DNA of 64,000 bases from Lysobacter_I brunescens (GTDB taxonomy: Bacteria; Pseudomonadota; Gammaproteobacteria; Xanthomonadales; Xanthomonadaceae), in contig NZ_JBHTIF010000001.1 of the NCBI RefSeq assembly GCF_042677005.1, positions 62,001-126,000 on the forward strand, written 5' to 3'. Both the position numbers and the translations under genes were made by a program. Positions within the stretch are counted from its first letter, which is position 1. Every line of letters begins with the position of its first letter. Positions 34,755 through 44,239 of this stretch are shown here, piece after piece. Below the pieces are notes generated by a model. That model saw only the letters and a list, made by a program, of their open reading frames with translations, searched no databases and was not told the DNA's origin.

Positions 34755-34886
34755 CGGGATTCCAAGGGTTCGACAGTGATGCATTGTCCCGCAGCGGCGA
34801 CGCGGGCCACAAGCGCATGACCTTCGGGACTGGCCGCCCGGCGCGGGGCGCCGCAGGCTGCGCGCATCGCCAACGCGGGGATCGCC

Positions 34887-35999
34887 ATGCGCGCCATCGT
34901 CCTGAGCCTGCTGCTGGCGTTCGCCGCACCGGCGACGCATGCGCAGGATGCCTTCGCGCGGATCACGCCCGAACAGGCCGGTTATTCGCCCGAGGCGCTG
35001 GAACGGCTGCGCCAGGCACTGCGCGAGGCCGGCTCGGACAGCCTGTTGCTGTTGCACGACGGCAAGGTGTTCTTCGAATACGGCGACATCCACAGGAAAC
35101 TGCTGCTGCATTCGATGCGCAAACCGCTGCTCAACGCGCTGTACGGGATCCATGAAGCACGCGGCGAAATCGATCTCGATGCGACGCTGACGCAGCTGGG
35201 CATCGACGACATCCCGCCTGCGCTCACGGACGAGGAGCGACAGGCGCGACTCGAGGACGTGCTGAAATCCCGCTCCGGCGTCTACCATCCGGCCGCCGCC
35301 GAGTCCGAAGGCATGGCCGCATCACGCCCGCCACGCGGCGCGCATCCGCCGGGCACGCATTACTACTACAACAATTGGGATTTCAACGTTGCAGGCCGCA
35401 TCCTGGAACGCGCGACCGGCGAGCGCCTGTACGACCTCTTCGACAGCGAGATCGCACGGCCGCTGGGCATGCGCGACTACCGCAACCGGATCGTGGTCGC
35501 GGCCGGCGATGGCTCGCCCGTCGATGCGAACGCCGATGGCTACTACCAGTACGAACGCGAGAAGTCGCAGTATCCCGCGTGGCACTTCCGGATGAGCGCC
35601 CACGACCTGGCCCTGTTCGGCCAGTTGTACCTGCAGCGCGGACAGTGGCGCGGGCAGCAGCTCGTGCCTGCCGACTGGATCGCGCGCAGCACGCAGCCCT
35701 ATTCCATCGAGGACGCCAAGTACGGCCTGGCCTACGGGATGCTGTGGAACGTGCTGGTGCCGGCGACGCCCGACGAAACGCCATCGTTCTACCATACCGG
35801 CGTCGGCGTCCACATGCTCGGTGTGTATCCGAAGCACAAGCTGGTGATGGTGCACCGCGTCGACACCGAGCGTGCCTACCGGTTCAACGACGGCGATCTC
35901 TACCGCATCATCCGCCTCATCCACGCCGCACGCCTGCCGCAGGCGCAACAGGCTCAGTCCAGCTCCGGCCAGCCCGACGCATCCAGCGTCTCGCGATAG
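34887..35999 (+). CDS. Secreted serine hydrolase, beta-lactamase/penicillin-binding-like
   Basis: 370 residues with a signal peptide (MRAIVLSLLLAFAAPATHAQ). The SxxK motif SMRK at 76-79 supplies nucleophile Ser76 and base Lys79; YYYNNWDFN near 160 is the Y-x-N equivalent, and HTGVGVHMLG replaces the KTG/HxG box. This is the class C beta-lactamase/esterase-like fold (PF00144), with broad substrates such as peptides, esters or D-amino acid peptides. There is no evidence for beta-lactam hydrolysis specifically. Its last 46 bases overlap the convergent membrane-protein gene. The C-terminal AQQAQSSSGQ tail looks unstructured. Confidence 0.85.
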   Translation: MRAIVLSLLLAFAAPATHAQDAFARITPEQAGYSPEALERLRQALREAGSDSLLLLHDGKVFFEYGDIHRKLLLHSMRKPLLNALYGIHEARGEIDLDATLTQLGIDDIPPALTDEERQARLEDVLKSRSGVYHPAAAESEGMAASRPPRGAHPPGTHYYYNNWDFNVAGRILERATGERLYDLFDSEIARPLGMRDYRNRIVVAAGDGSPVDANADGYYQYEREKSQYPAWHFRMSAHDLALFGQLYLQRGQWRGQQLVPADWIARSTQPYSIEDAKYGLAYGMLWNVLVPATPDETPSFYHTGVGVHMLGVYPKHKLVMVHRVDTERAYRFNDGDLYRIIRLIHAARLPQAQQAQSSSGQPDASSVSR

Positions 36000-36727
36000 G
36001 CGTGCCACGCAGCGTAGGCCAGCCAGGGCATCAGCACGCCCAGCCCGAGCAGACCGGTCGCGAAGCCGATCGCGGTAAGCACGATGATGATCGCGGCCCA
36101 CACGGCCATCACCGCCTTGTTGCGCAGGACCGCGTTCACGCTGGAAATACCGGCGGTGACCATGTCGACATCGCGGTCGGCGATCATCGGCAGCGAGAAC
36201 GCGGCGATCGCGAAGGTCAGCGCCGCGAACACCGAGCCGACCAGCGAACCGATCGCCAGGAATTCCCACAACGCGTTCGCGTTGCTTTCGTCGATCGGGA
36301 AGAACGCGCCGACCATCATCCCGGCACGCGACCACAGCAGCACGATCACGCCCTGCACGATCGCGAACACGCCGGCCTGGCCGATCACGCGCCGGGCCAG
36401 CACGAAGGAATCGACTAGGGTCGGGCGTCGTCCCTTCTGCAGCGCGCGGCTGACGCAGTACAGGCCGACGCAGATCAGCGGCGCGACGAAGACGAAGCCC
36501 GACAGCAGCGTCGCCAGCAGCGCGAAGCGCCCGAGTTTCCATGCGAGCAGCGAAATGGCTGCGCTGACCAGGACGATGACCGCGCCGAACAGCAGCGACA
36601 GCCCCGGTGCGGCACGCAGGTCGCGCCAGCCGGCGCCCAGCCAGCGCCAGGGCGCGCCGATGTCGAGCGTGGCGCAGGGCACGACGAAGGGGCGGGCGTC
36701 CTCGGGACTCTGTTCGGTCGGGGTCAC
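35954..36727 (-). CDS. Polytopic membrane protein, DUF2189/BPSS1780-like
   Basis: 257 residues from a GTG at 36727 with AGAGGAAC ahead of it. The start VTPTEQSPEDARPFVVP fits the family, and the ATG-started longer ORF adds an arginine-rich non-conserved stretch. Six hydrophobic helices are visible, with APWRWLGAGWRDLRAAPGLS before the first, typical of the DUF2189 (BPSS1780) family of unknown function. LVDSFVLARRV and MIADRDVDMVTAGISSVNAV are its conserved loops. The 3' end overlaps the convergent hydrolase gene by 46 bp. Confidence 0.8.
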   Translation of the reverse strand: MTPTEQSPEDARPFVVPCATLDIGAPWRWLGAGWRDLRAAPGLSLLFGAVIVLVSAAISLLAWKLGRFALLATLLSGFVFVAPLICVGLYCVSRALQKGRRPTLVDSFVLARRVIGQAGVFAIVQGVIVLLWSRAGMMVGAFFPIDESNANALWEFLAIGSLVGSVFAALTFAIAAFSLPMIADRDVDMVTAGISSVNAVLRNKAVMAVWAAIIIVLTAIGFATGLLGLGVLMPWLAYAAWHAYRETLDASGWPELD

Positions 36728-36897
36728 GGCATCGTTCCTCTGGCGCTGCGGACCGCCACAGCATAGCGAGGCGCCACGCACGAAGCGCGACCGCGCGACG
36801 GCCGGCGATGCTGCAGCGCAGCTTGCCCCAACGGCCAATGTCGAGCCGGGCGCGCCTGTGGCCCACTGCGCGCACCATCCGCAGGAGGCTCCCGCCC

Positions 36898-38694
36898 ATG
36901 TCCGCCATGTCGCGTTCCCCGCACGTCCGTCGGCTCGCGTTCGCCCTGCTCTGCGCGCTCGCCGCGCCCGCAGCCTGGGCGCAGGTCGAAGTCACCGGCT
37001 TCGGCAGCAATCCAGGCAACCTGCGCATGTTCAAGCATGTGCCCGGCGGGCTGCCTTCGAGCGCACCGCTGGTCGTCGCCCTGCACGGCTGCGCGCAGTC
37101 GGCATCGAGCTACGACAACGAGACCGGCTGGCAGCTGTTCGCGGACCGCTTCCGCTTCGCCCTGCTGCTGCCGCAGCAGCAGTCGTCGAACAACGCCAGC
37201 AGTTGCTTCAACTGGTTCGAGAGCGGCGATACCTCGCGCGGCCAGGGCGAGGCGCTGTCGATCAAGCAGATGGTCGACCGCATGATCGCCGACCACGGCA
37301 TCGCACCGTCGCGCGTGTACATCACCGGGTTGTCGGCGGGCGGCGCGATGACGGCAGCGATGCTGGCGACCTATCCCGACGTGTTCGCCGGCGGCGCGAT
37401 CATCGCCGGACTCCCCTACCGCTGCGCGACGACGCAGAGCGCCGCGTTTTCCTGCATGAATCCGGGGAGCGACCTTACGCCCGCGCAGTGGGGCGACCGG
37501 GTGCGCGCGGCCTCGTCATGGACCGGGCCGAGGCCGATCGTCTCGATCTGGCATGGCGATGCCGACTACACCGTGCGTCCGATGAACCTGACCGAGAGCC
37601 TGGAGCAGTGGACGAACGTGCACGGCATCGATCAGGTCGCGGATGTCAGCGAAACCATCAGCGGTTATCCGCATCGCGTGTATCGCGACGCGGCCGGCGT
37701 CGCGCGCGTCGAGACCTGGACGATCACCGGCATGGGCCACGGCACGCCGGTCGACCCGGGCACCGGCGAGACGCAGTGCGGCACCGCCGGCGCGTACATC
37801 CTCGACGTGAACCTGTGTTCGAGCTACCGCATCGCGCGCTTCTTCGGTCTGGACAACCTCGACGGCGTGCCGCCGACCGCGACGATCACCGCACCCGCCA
37901 ATGGTGCGGGCGTCAGCGGCATCGTCAACATCACCGCCAACGCGAGCGACGACATCGGCGTCGAGCGCGTGGAATTCCTGCTCGACGGCAGTCTGCTCGG
38001 CAGCGACGCCAGCGCGCCCTACGCCTTCGCCTGGAACAGTGCGACCACGAGCAACGGCGCGCACGTGCTCGCCGCGCGCGCGATCGATCTCGCCGGCAAC
38101 ACGGGCGTGTCGCCGCAGGTGAACGTGACCGTCAGCGGCGGCGGCAGCGGCGGATCGACCACCGTCGACTTCGCGAACGAGGACGCGAACGACGGTTACG
38201 TGAAGGCGACCGCGACCGGCGGCTCGCCCGCGATCGGCACGCTGGAATCCAGCCTCGGGCTGGCGATCGGTCGCGGCACCGACGGCAAGCTCAATCGCGC
38301 GATCCTGTCGTTCGACACCTCGTCGCTGCCCGACACCGCCACGGTGCTCTCGGCCACGCTCACCGTGACCTATCGCAGCGCCTCCGGCGACCCGTGGAGC
38401 AACCCGGCGGGCAACAGCCTCGTGATCGATGCGAAGAGCGGCTGCTTCGGCGCCTGCACGATCGAGACCGGCGACTGGGGCGCCGCGACGACAGCATCGG
38501 CGATCGCGCAGCTGCTGCCCTTCACCGGCGGCACGCAGATCAGCACGCCCTTCACGGCCACGGGCCTGGCCGCGATCAACCGCAGCGGCCGCACCCAGCT
38601 GAAACTGCGCTTCGCGAACCCGCAGACCGCCACCCACTACCTGTGGATCGGCAACGGCGCCACCGCCACGCTGCGGGTGACGTACCAGCCCTGA
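36898..38694 (+). CDS. Secreted PHB-depolymerase-like esterase with C-terminal Ig-like and DNRLRE-like domains
   Basis: 598 residues with signal peptide (LAFALLCALAAPAAWA). Residues about 30-320 are an alpha/beta hydrolase of the PHB depolymerase/LpqC family: oxyanion ALHGCAQSAS, lipase box GLSAGGAM with Ser146, WHGDADYTV (Asp) and GMGHGTPVD (His). Residues about 320-415 form an Ig-like Big-type domain (PPTATITAPANGAGVSGIVN). Residues about 425-598 resemble a DNRLRE beta domain (DGKLNRAILSFDTSSLPDTA). A GGAGG site precedes the ATG at 36898. Substrate could be extracellular polyhydroxybutyrate, an aryl ester or another polyester; the sequence alone does not decide. Confidence 0.85.
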   Translation: MSAMSRSPHVRRLAFALLCALAAPAAWAQVEVTGFGSNPGNLRMFKHVPGGLPSSAPLVVALHGCAQSASSYDNETGWQLFADRFRFALLLPQQQSSNNASSCFNWFESGDTSRGQGEALSIKQMVDRMIADHGIAPSRVYITGLSAGGAMTAAMLATYPDVFAGGAIIAGLPYRCATTQSAAFSCMNPGSDLTPAQWGDRVRAASSWTGPRPIVSIWHGDADYTVRPMNLTESLEQWTNVHGIDQVADVSETISGYPHRVYRDAAGVARVETWTITGMGHGTPVDPGTGETQCGTAGAYILDVNLCSSYRIARFFGLDNLDGVPPTATITAPANGAGVSGIVNITANASDDIGVERVEFLLDGSLLGSDASAPYAFAWNSATTSNGAHVLAARAIDLAGNTGVSPQVNVTVSGGGSGGSTTVDFANEDANDGYVKATATGGSPAIGTLESSLGLAIGRGTDGKLNRAILSFDTSSLPDTATVLSATLTVTYRSASGDPWSNPAGNSLVIDAKSGCFGACTIETGDWGAATTASAIAQLLPFTGGTQISTPFTATGLAAINRSGRTQLKLRFANPQTATHYLWIGNGATATLRVTYQP

Positions 38695-38756
38695 GACATG
38701 TCCCTCACGGCATCGGCTATGCTCCCCCGGCATACACCCGCCGGGGGACGGAACCG

Positions 38757-39119
38757 ATGCCTGCAACGATTCGACGTGTCGCGATCGCGACCCTGCTCGC
38801 GCTCGCCCTGCCAGGCTGCGGCAGCGATGGGCCGCCGGACAGCGACGACGTGGATCGCGCGCTGCGCAAGGCGTTCGAGCACCAGAACGACCGCGGGGGC
38901 ATCCGCATCAACATGGGCTCCGCAGGCGGGTTCAAGGACATCCGTTTCGACGTGCGCCTGCACAGCACCGTCGTGCATGGCTGCACCGGTGGCGAGCGCG
39001 TCTACGTGTGCGACATCACCTACCGCGCGAGCTTCCCGCCGGTGAAGGACGAACCCGAACGCATCCGCACCAAGGCCACCCTGTTCGACGGCCCCGGCGG
39101 CTGGCGGCTGATCGAATGA
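38757..39119 (+). CDS. Small lipoprotein of unknown function
   Basis: 120 residues. The N-terminus RVAIATLLALALPGCG is a lipoprotein signal with lipobox LPGC and mature Cys near 21. The mature part is polar, with HGCTGGERVYVCDITYRASF containing a possible disulphide pair and FDGPGGWRLIE at the end. No family recognised. It starts 62 bp after the esterase gene; TATGCT (38718-38723), about 34 bp upstream, could be a -10. Its stop is four bases after an in-frame ATG of the next gene's longer version. Confidence 0.7.
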   Translation: MPATIRRVAIATLLALALPGCGSDGPPDSDDVDRALRKAFEHQNDRGGIRINMGSAGGFKDIRFDVRLHSTVVHGCTGGERVYVCDITYRASFPPVKDEPERIRTKATLFDGPGGWRLIE

Positions 39120-39166
39120 CGTCGCCGCCCGCCCTTCCCATACCGATCCTGCATGAAGACCGACCG

Positions 39167-39832
39167 ATGACCCTACGCGCCCTGACCGCCCTGCTCGCCC
39201 TCGCCCTGCTGCCTGCCGCGTTCGTGGCGCAGGCGCAATCGGGCGCCCTGCCGATGCCGCTGGAAAGCGAGGATCCGGAGAAGCCGCTGGAGATCATCGC
39301 CGACCAGACCTGGACCGGGCCGGAGATCCAGATCCAGTCGAAGGATATGCGCGGGCTGGGCACGCTCGAGTTCAAGCACGACGCCAGCAAGGGCCCGGTG
39401 ACGCTGGTGATCGATTACGCCGCGACGCGCCCGGATCCGGATGCCGACAGCGAAGCGCTGATCGACATCGGCATCGAGTGCTACGACACGCCGCAGCCGT
39501 GCAAGATCCCGGTCAACCTCGGCGTGGTCAGCATCCGCTCCGCCTACATGGGCGAGAGCGTGGCGAACGTCGGGGCCTCGCCGCAGGCGGTGTGGGTCGG
39601 CCGCGAAGGGCACAGCTACACCTTCGCGGATGGCGCCATGGTCGCGGTCAGCCTCGACCTGCAGGATCGCGTGAACCTCGAACCGAAGGCGATCCGTGCA
39701 CGGCTCTACTATGGCAACCGCAACGACGATGCCTTGCCCGGGCAGGCCACGCGCTTCGGCATCCTCACGAAGATCGCACTGGCGGTCGGCCTGCTGTTCG
39801 CACTGTTCCTGTGGTGGATGCGCCGGGGCTGA
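39167..39832 (+). CDS. Secreted, C-terminally membrane-anchored protein of unknown function
   Basis: 221 residues from the ATG at 39167. A signal peptide (LTALLALALLPAAFVAQAQ) precedes a beta-rich domain with paired cysteines (ECYDTPQPCKIP), and the protein ends in a single helix and basic tail (ALAVGLLFALFLWWMRRG). This layout, signal plus C-terminal anchor with RR, recalls sortable or rhombosortase-like surface proteins, but no sorting motif is seen. An in-frame ATG at 39116 would overlap the lipoprotein stop; the 39167 start gives the cleaner signal. No known family recognised. It is probably exposed to the periplasm together with the upstream lipoprotein. Confidence 0.65.
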   Translation: MTLRALTALLALALLPAAFVAQAQSGALPMPLESEDPEKPLEIIADQTWTGPEIQIQSKDMRGLGTLEFKHDASKGPVTLVIDYAATRPDPDADSEALIDIGIECYDTPQPCKIPVNLGVVSIRSAYMGESVANVGASPQAVWVGREGHSYTFADGAMVAVSLDLQDRVNLEPKAIRARLYYGNRNDDALPGQATRFGILTKIALAVGLLFALFLWWMRRG

Positions 39833-39913
39833 GCGGGATCTGCCGCGCGCATCGCGTGACGGAAGCGATGCCCGGCATCACGCCGGGCATCGCCTTGGCT
39901 GCTCAGACCGGCA

Positions 39914-41407
39914 TCACGGCCCGACGGGGCAGCACAGCTTCTGCGACAGCACGGCCGAACGGGTCGGCAGCGGTTGCTGCACGGCGTCCTTCGGCGTGAT
40001 GGTGACGCCGTAGGTCGCACTGGCGAGCGCCAGGCTGACCGCCGGCGGCTGCCAGTCGACCGCGCAACTGGTCTTGAGCGCATTGACCGAGGCGCGCGCG
40101 GTGAGCGCGTGCTGCGGGTCGCCGTTGGCCAGCCAGTTGGTGGTCGACAACCCGGCGAAATACGCGCCGTTGTTCGCGGACGAGAGCGTCAGCGCCTTCT
40201 CGGCCAGCGCGCCCTGCGTGCCGTAGCGCTTGCCCAGTCCACCGGGCAGCGGCAGCAGCGTCTGGGGATTGGCCAGGTGGAGGAACGCATCCTGGCTGAA
40301 GACGCCGTTGTAGGTGCCGTTCGCTTCGCCGCCGAACAGCAGCACGCCCGCGCCGACGCCGCTCACCGTGGTCGCCGTGGTGAGATCGCCGGCCCAGCCG
40401 ATCTCGCGATCCGCCGTCGCGCCCCAGTGCGTGTGCACGCGCAGCAGGCAGTTGGGCACGAAGCGCGAGAGATAGACCTGGGAGGCCGCGCCGGCCGGGC
40501 TGGTTTCGCCCACGGCGAGGAATTCCGGCGTGCCCGCCGAGGTCTTCACCGGCACCACGTCGTGGTACTGCGCCGTGCCCAGGCCGCGCATGCGTGCGGT
40601 GCAGACCACCGCGCCGTTATTGCCGTTGACCTGCAGCACCGCTGCCTCGCCGGCGATGCGACCGACGGCGACCAGATCGCCGGTGGTGCTGGGCGCCACG
40701 GGGACGAGTTCGGCGATAGCGTGCAGTTCGAAGTCGCCCGCGATCGACGCCTGGTAGTCGCGCACCCAGATCGGCGTGCCGTTGACGCGGGTGCGGGCGA
40801 TGCGCGCGCGGTAGACCGCCGGTGCGGCCGCCGTGGCCGGCTTGTAGTAACGGCCCAGCGCGACGAGATCGCCGGCTGCCGTGCCCGACGCCGCCGCGCC
40901 CGATGCCGCCTGCAGGATGTCCCAGCCGGTGTTGAACTCGGTGCTGTCGCCGTAGGCAAAGCGCCACAGCGGCTGGCCGTTGCAATCGATCTTGGTGACG
41001 ATGAAGCGCGACTGCGGTGCGGCGACGTTGAGCGGGTCGAGGCTGCCGACCACCGCGAAACCGGTGCCGTCGCGGAATTCGGTCACCTGCGCGGCCTGTT
41101 CGGGCTGCTGGGCGGTGTCGTACTGGAACCGGTAGACCAGGCCGGCGCCTGCGGTCAGGCGCTCGATCAGCATGTTGGTGTTGGGGGCCGCGCCGCCGGG
41201 CGTGGTGGTGCCCACGCTGAGCACGCCGCCGGGGTTGAGGCAGTTGCGGATCTCCTTGGTGCCGCGATGCACATCGCGCTGGGCCGGCAGTCCGGAGACC
41301 AGTTCCCAGCTCTGCGCGGTCGCGTCGCGCGGGGCCATCGTTGCCAGTGATGCCAATGCCAGCGACAGCGGCGTCAGTGACATCCACGTACGTCTGTATG
41401 CGTTCAT
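39914..41407 (-). CDS. Secreted protein of unknown function with repeated beta units
   Basis: 497 residues with signal peptide (LSLALASLATMAPRDATA). The body has repeated strands such as GDLVALGRYYKPAT, GDLVAVGRIAGEAAV and GTPEFLAVGETSPAG, spaced about 50-80 residues apart, which suggests a beta propeller or solenoid. It carries scattered single cysteines and an unusual C-terminal CCPVGP. No enzyme motif is recognised. The start at 41407 is preferred because of the strong AGGAGAGACGC ribosome site; the ATG nine codons upstream lacks one. Similar proteins, from memory, are annotated as hypothetical or delta-60-repeat-like in soil proteobacteria. Confidence 0.65.
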   Translation of the reverse strand: MNAYRRTWMSLTPLSLALASLATMAPRDATAQSWELVSGLPAQRDVHRGTKEIRNCLNPGGVLSVGTTTPGGAAPNTNMLIERLTAGAGLVYRFQYDTAQQPEQAAQVTEFRDGTGFAVVGSLDPLNVAAPQSRFIVTKIDCNGQPLWRFAYGDSTEFNTGWDILQAASGAAASGTAAGDLVALGRYYKPATAAAPAVYRARIARTRVNGTPIWVRDYQASIAGDFELHAIAELVPVAPSTTGDLVAVGRIAGEAAVLQVNGNNGAVVCTARMRGLGTAQYHDVVPVKTSAGTPEFLAVGETSPAGAASQVYLSRFVPNCLLRVHTHWGATADREIGWAGDLTTATTVSGVGAGVLLFGGEANGTYNGVFSQDAFLHLANPQTLLPLPGGLGKRYGTQGALAEKALTLSSANNGAYFAGLSTTNWLANGDPQHALTARASVNALKTSCAVDWQPPAVSLALASATYGVTITPKDAVQQPLPTRSAVLSQKLCCPVGP

Positions 41408-41626
41408 GCGTCTCTCCTTCGACTCGTGATCCATGAAAGCGATCCATGGCCGGCGTCCCGCCCGTGCGTCCCGATCGGCGCCGCATGCGCGACGCCCGTG
41501 CCCTGCACCGCTGGCGATCGACGACCGCCACTGCCGTCAACGCGCCGCCGTCGGCCCTCCGGCCAGCCCGCCGGCGCATTCGGTGCGGAATCGTGATGGC
41601 AGGCGGCGCTTCGCCGACCGGCGGCG

Positions 41627-44239
41627 TCACTCGCTGCGCGGCGCCGACACGCTGTCCTGCGCCGGCGGAGAAGACGACGCCGCGACCTGCACGCCGGGCC
41701 CGAGGTGCCGGCGCAGGAAGCCCGCGACGCCGGTCCAGACCGCTTCGACATCGTCCAGCGTCTCGAAGGCATGGCCGGCATCGCGCACCGTCAGCAGCGT
41801 CGGCTTCGTTCCGGCGATGTTGAGCATGCGCACGAGGCGCCGGGTGTGCTCGAAATCCACGCGCAGGTCGTCGTCGCCGTGCACCAGCATCAGCGGCACG
41901 CCCAGTTCGCGGAAACGGTAGGCGGGCGAGCGGCCCAGCAGGACCTCGGCATCGGTATCGGGATCGCCGAACGCGCGGACCAGCGCATCGCGTCCGCTCG
42001 CCGTGCTGCCGCTGTCGCTGGCGGTGAAGAACAGCAGCAGGTCGGTCAGCCCGGACATCGAGACCACGCAGCGGAACCGACCCGGCCAGCGCATCGCCGA
42101 CACCATCGACGAGTAGCCGCCATAGCTGGCGCCGATCGCGCAGACCCGCTCACGGTCGATGCCGGGATCGTCGAGCACGGTCGCGAGCACGGCGTCGATG
42201 TCGTCCTCGATCAGCGTGCCCTGTGCGCGTCGCGCCGCGCTGCGGAAGGCGCTGCCGAAACCGTCGGAACCCCGGAAGTTCACCTGCAGCACGGCGTAGC
42301 CCAGCGACGCCAGGAACTGTACTTCGCGATCGAAGCCGCGCGCATCGCGCACGCCGACCGGGCCACCGTGCAGCAGCAGCACGAGCGGCGTGCGCCCGCT
42401 GCCCGGCGGCCGGGTCAGGTAGGCCTCGATCGGCGAGCCGTCGAGCGCGACCGCGCGCAGCAGCGTCGAGGGCGCGAACGCGCGACCGTCCAGCCATGGC
42501 GCTTCGGATTCGATGCGCGTGGCGCGCGGCGCACCGGCATCGGTATCCGCATCCAGATCGATGTGGAACAGGCCGCCCGGGTCATCCGCCGCTTCCACCC
42601 ATGCGAGCAGGTCTCCGTCGGCCGCGCGGTCGGATGCGACGACGCTGCGCCCGGGGAACATCGACTGCAGCAGAGCATTGGTCGCCGGCGCGGCCGCATC
42701 GAAATATTCGCTGACCAGATGGCCGTCCTGGTGGTACATCGCGCCGACCGGCTCGCGTGCGCCATCGAGGATCGGCGCGACGACATCCACGCCCGGTCGG
42801 CTGAACAGCGTGGACAGGCGACCGGTCGCGGTGTCGAACACCAGCAGGTCGCGCTGCCCGCCGCCATGCGCGTCGGCAGGCGCATCGTCGTTGCGGGTCG
42901 GCTCGCCGAGACCGTAGATCCGCGCGCCGTCGAAGGACAGGCTGATCGGCGTGAAGGTATCGGCGGGATGGCGCAGCACTTCGACATGGTCGCCATCGGC
43001 GCCGTGCAGCAGGCGCCGCATGCTGCGGTTCTCGCGGTTCTCGCCATCCTCGCCGACAGCCGCGACCGCCACGCGCAGGCGCCCGCGACCATCCGAGAAC
43101 CACGCCAGGTCGCCGTCGACGCCCCGGTTGAGCTTCGTCGCCGGATCGAAGGCTTCGCGCGTCATCGCGTGCGTGCTGTCGATGCGCAGGCGATGCACCA
43201 TCAGCCGCCCGCGCCGGTCGCGCGAGGACACGAGCACGATGTCGTCACGCTCGGGCAGGATCTCGATCGCCTGCGCGTTCATCCAGCGCTCGAGCATGTC
43301 GAAGGCAGGCTCGCCCTCGCCCGGCGCGCGGAAGCGGAACACGCGCAGGTGCACGATGCTGGTGCCGGGCGCGCGGGTCGCGACCACGAAGACATCGCTG
43401 CCGGCCCAGCCCATCGTCTCGATGGGACAGCACATGCGCATCAGCGGCGTCGCCTGCCCGCCGGGCAGCGGCACCAGTTCGAGGTGATCGCCCTGCGCGT
43501 CGTGCAGCACCTTCACCAGCCGGTCGCCGCGCGGACTGAGGTCGGCGCGACTGATCCGCTCGCGACGCCACAGCTCGCGCACCGGCAGCGGCAGCGCGCC
43601 CGGCGCGGGCGGGCGGCGCACGTCGCTGAGCGCGGTGTGCGGCTTGCCGGCCAGGGCCTGCTGCGCGCGGTAGAACGCGGGAAAGGGATCGGGATAACGG
43701 CCGGTGTAGCGCAGCGGAACACGTTCGCCCAGGCCGGGATGGACCTCGTCCAGCCAGTCGATCGCCTGCAGCGCCCGGTTCGACAACTGCACGCGCGGCA
43801 GGTCCGAGATCACGTCGCGGACGATCAGGTCGCCGGGATAGTTCAGCACGCCCGCCTCGACCCGGAAGCGATGCTCGGGCCGGTCGTGCAGCAGGTAGCG
43901 CAGGCCGTAGAGCGTCGTCAGCCGATGCCAGCGGTACTCGCCGGCAGGCAGCGCATACAGCCGCGCCGTTGCCCCCGCCGGCAGGTTGCGGAGCGTCGCG
44001 GACTGCACGACCACCGCATCCGCCACGTCATCGCGGAAATGCACCTCGCGCAGCGGCGTGCGGGTATCGACCACGATCGCGACCAGCCCCTCGCCGTCGG
44101 CCAGTCGCGGCAGCTCGCCGGGCGGGATCTCGCGGACCTTCGCGAACGCGGCGAAGGACATCGCGAGCATGGCCGCCAGCACCACACGCAGCACGCTGGC
44201 CCGGACCGGCGCGCCGGAGCGCCGTCGCCGGGCCTTCAT
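41627..44239 (-). CDS. Secreted S9 (prolyl oligopeptidase) family peptidase, paralogue 1
   Basis: 870 residues. A signal segment (VLRVVLAAMLAMSFAAFA) is followed by an N-terminal domain of about 180 residues with REIPPGELPRLADGEGLVAI, a beta-propeller middle (about 230-590), and a C-terminal alpha/beta hydrolase. Predicted catalytic triad: Ser705 in GASYGGYSS, Asp791 in VHGDDDLRV, His823 in DAGHAF. VQFLASLGYAVLQVNFRG precedes the nucleophile. S9 peptidases cleave short peptides, often after proline or alanine. Its ATG overlaps the stop of the next paralogue by four bases (44236-44239), so the pair is translationally coupled. A glycine-free polar tail ends the protein. Confidence 0.87.
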   Translation of the reverse strand: MKARRRRSGAPVRASVLRVVLAAMLAMSFAAFAKVREIPPGELPRLADGEGLVAIVVDTRTPLREVHFRDDVADAVVVQSATLRNLPAGATARLYALPAGEYRWHRLTTLYGLRYLLHDRPEHRFRVEAGVLNYPGDLIVRDVISDLPRVQLSNRALQAIDWLDEVHPGLGERVPLRYTGRYPDPFPAFYRAQQALAGKPHTALSDVRRPPAPGALPLPVRELWRRERISRADLSPRGDRLVKVLHDAQGDHLELVPLPGGQATPLMRMCCPIETMGWAGSDVFVVATRAPGTSIVHLRVFRFRAPGEGEPAFDMLERWMNAQAIEILPERDDIVLVSSRDRRGRLMVHRLRIDSTHAMTREAFDPATKLNRGVDGDLAWFSDGRGRLRVAVAAVGEDGENRENRSMRRLLHGADGDHVEVLRHPADTFTPISLSFDGARIYGLGEPTRNDDAPADAHGGGQRDLLVFDTATGRLSTLFSRPGVDVVAPILDGAREPVGAMYHQDGHLVSEYFDAAAPATNALLQSMFPGRSVVASDRAADGDLLAWVEAADDPGGLFHIDLDADTDAGAPRATRIESEAPWLDGRAFAPSTLLRAVALDGSPIEAYLTRPPGSGRTPLVLLLHGGPVGVRDARGFDREVQFLASLGYAVLQVNFRGSDGFGSAFRSAARRAQGTLIEDDIDAVLATVLDDPGIDRERVCAIGASYGGYSSMVSAMRWPGRFRCVVSMSGLTDLLLFFTASDSGSTASGRDALVRAFGDPDTDAEVLLGRSPAYRFRELGVPLMLVHGDDDLRVDFEHTRRLVRMLNIAGTKPTLLTVRDAGHAFETLDDVEAVWTGVAGFLRRHLGPGVQVAASSSPPAQDSVSAPRSE

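Noticed and set aside
34887..35999. Calling this an antibiotic-resistance beta-lactamase
   Set aside because: Only the general SxxK fold is seen; the KTG box is changed to HTG and the context is not resistance-related.
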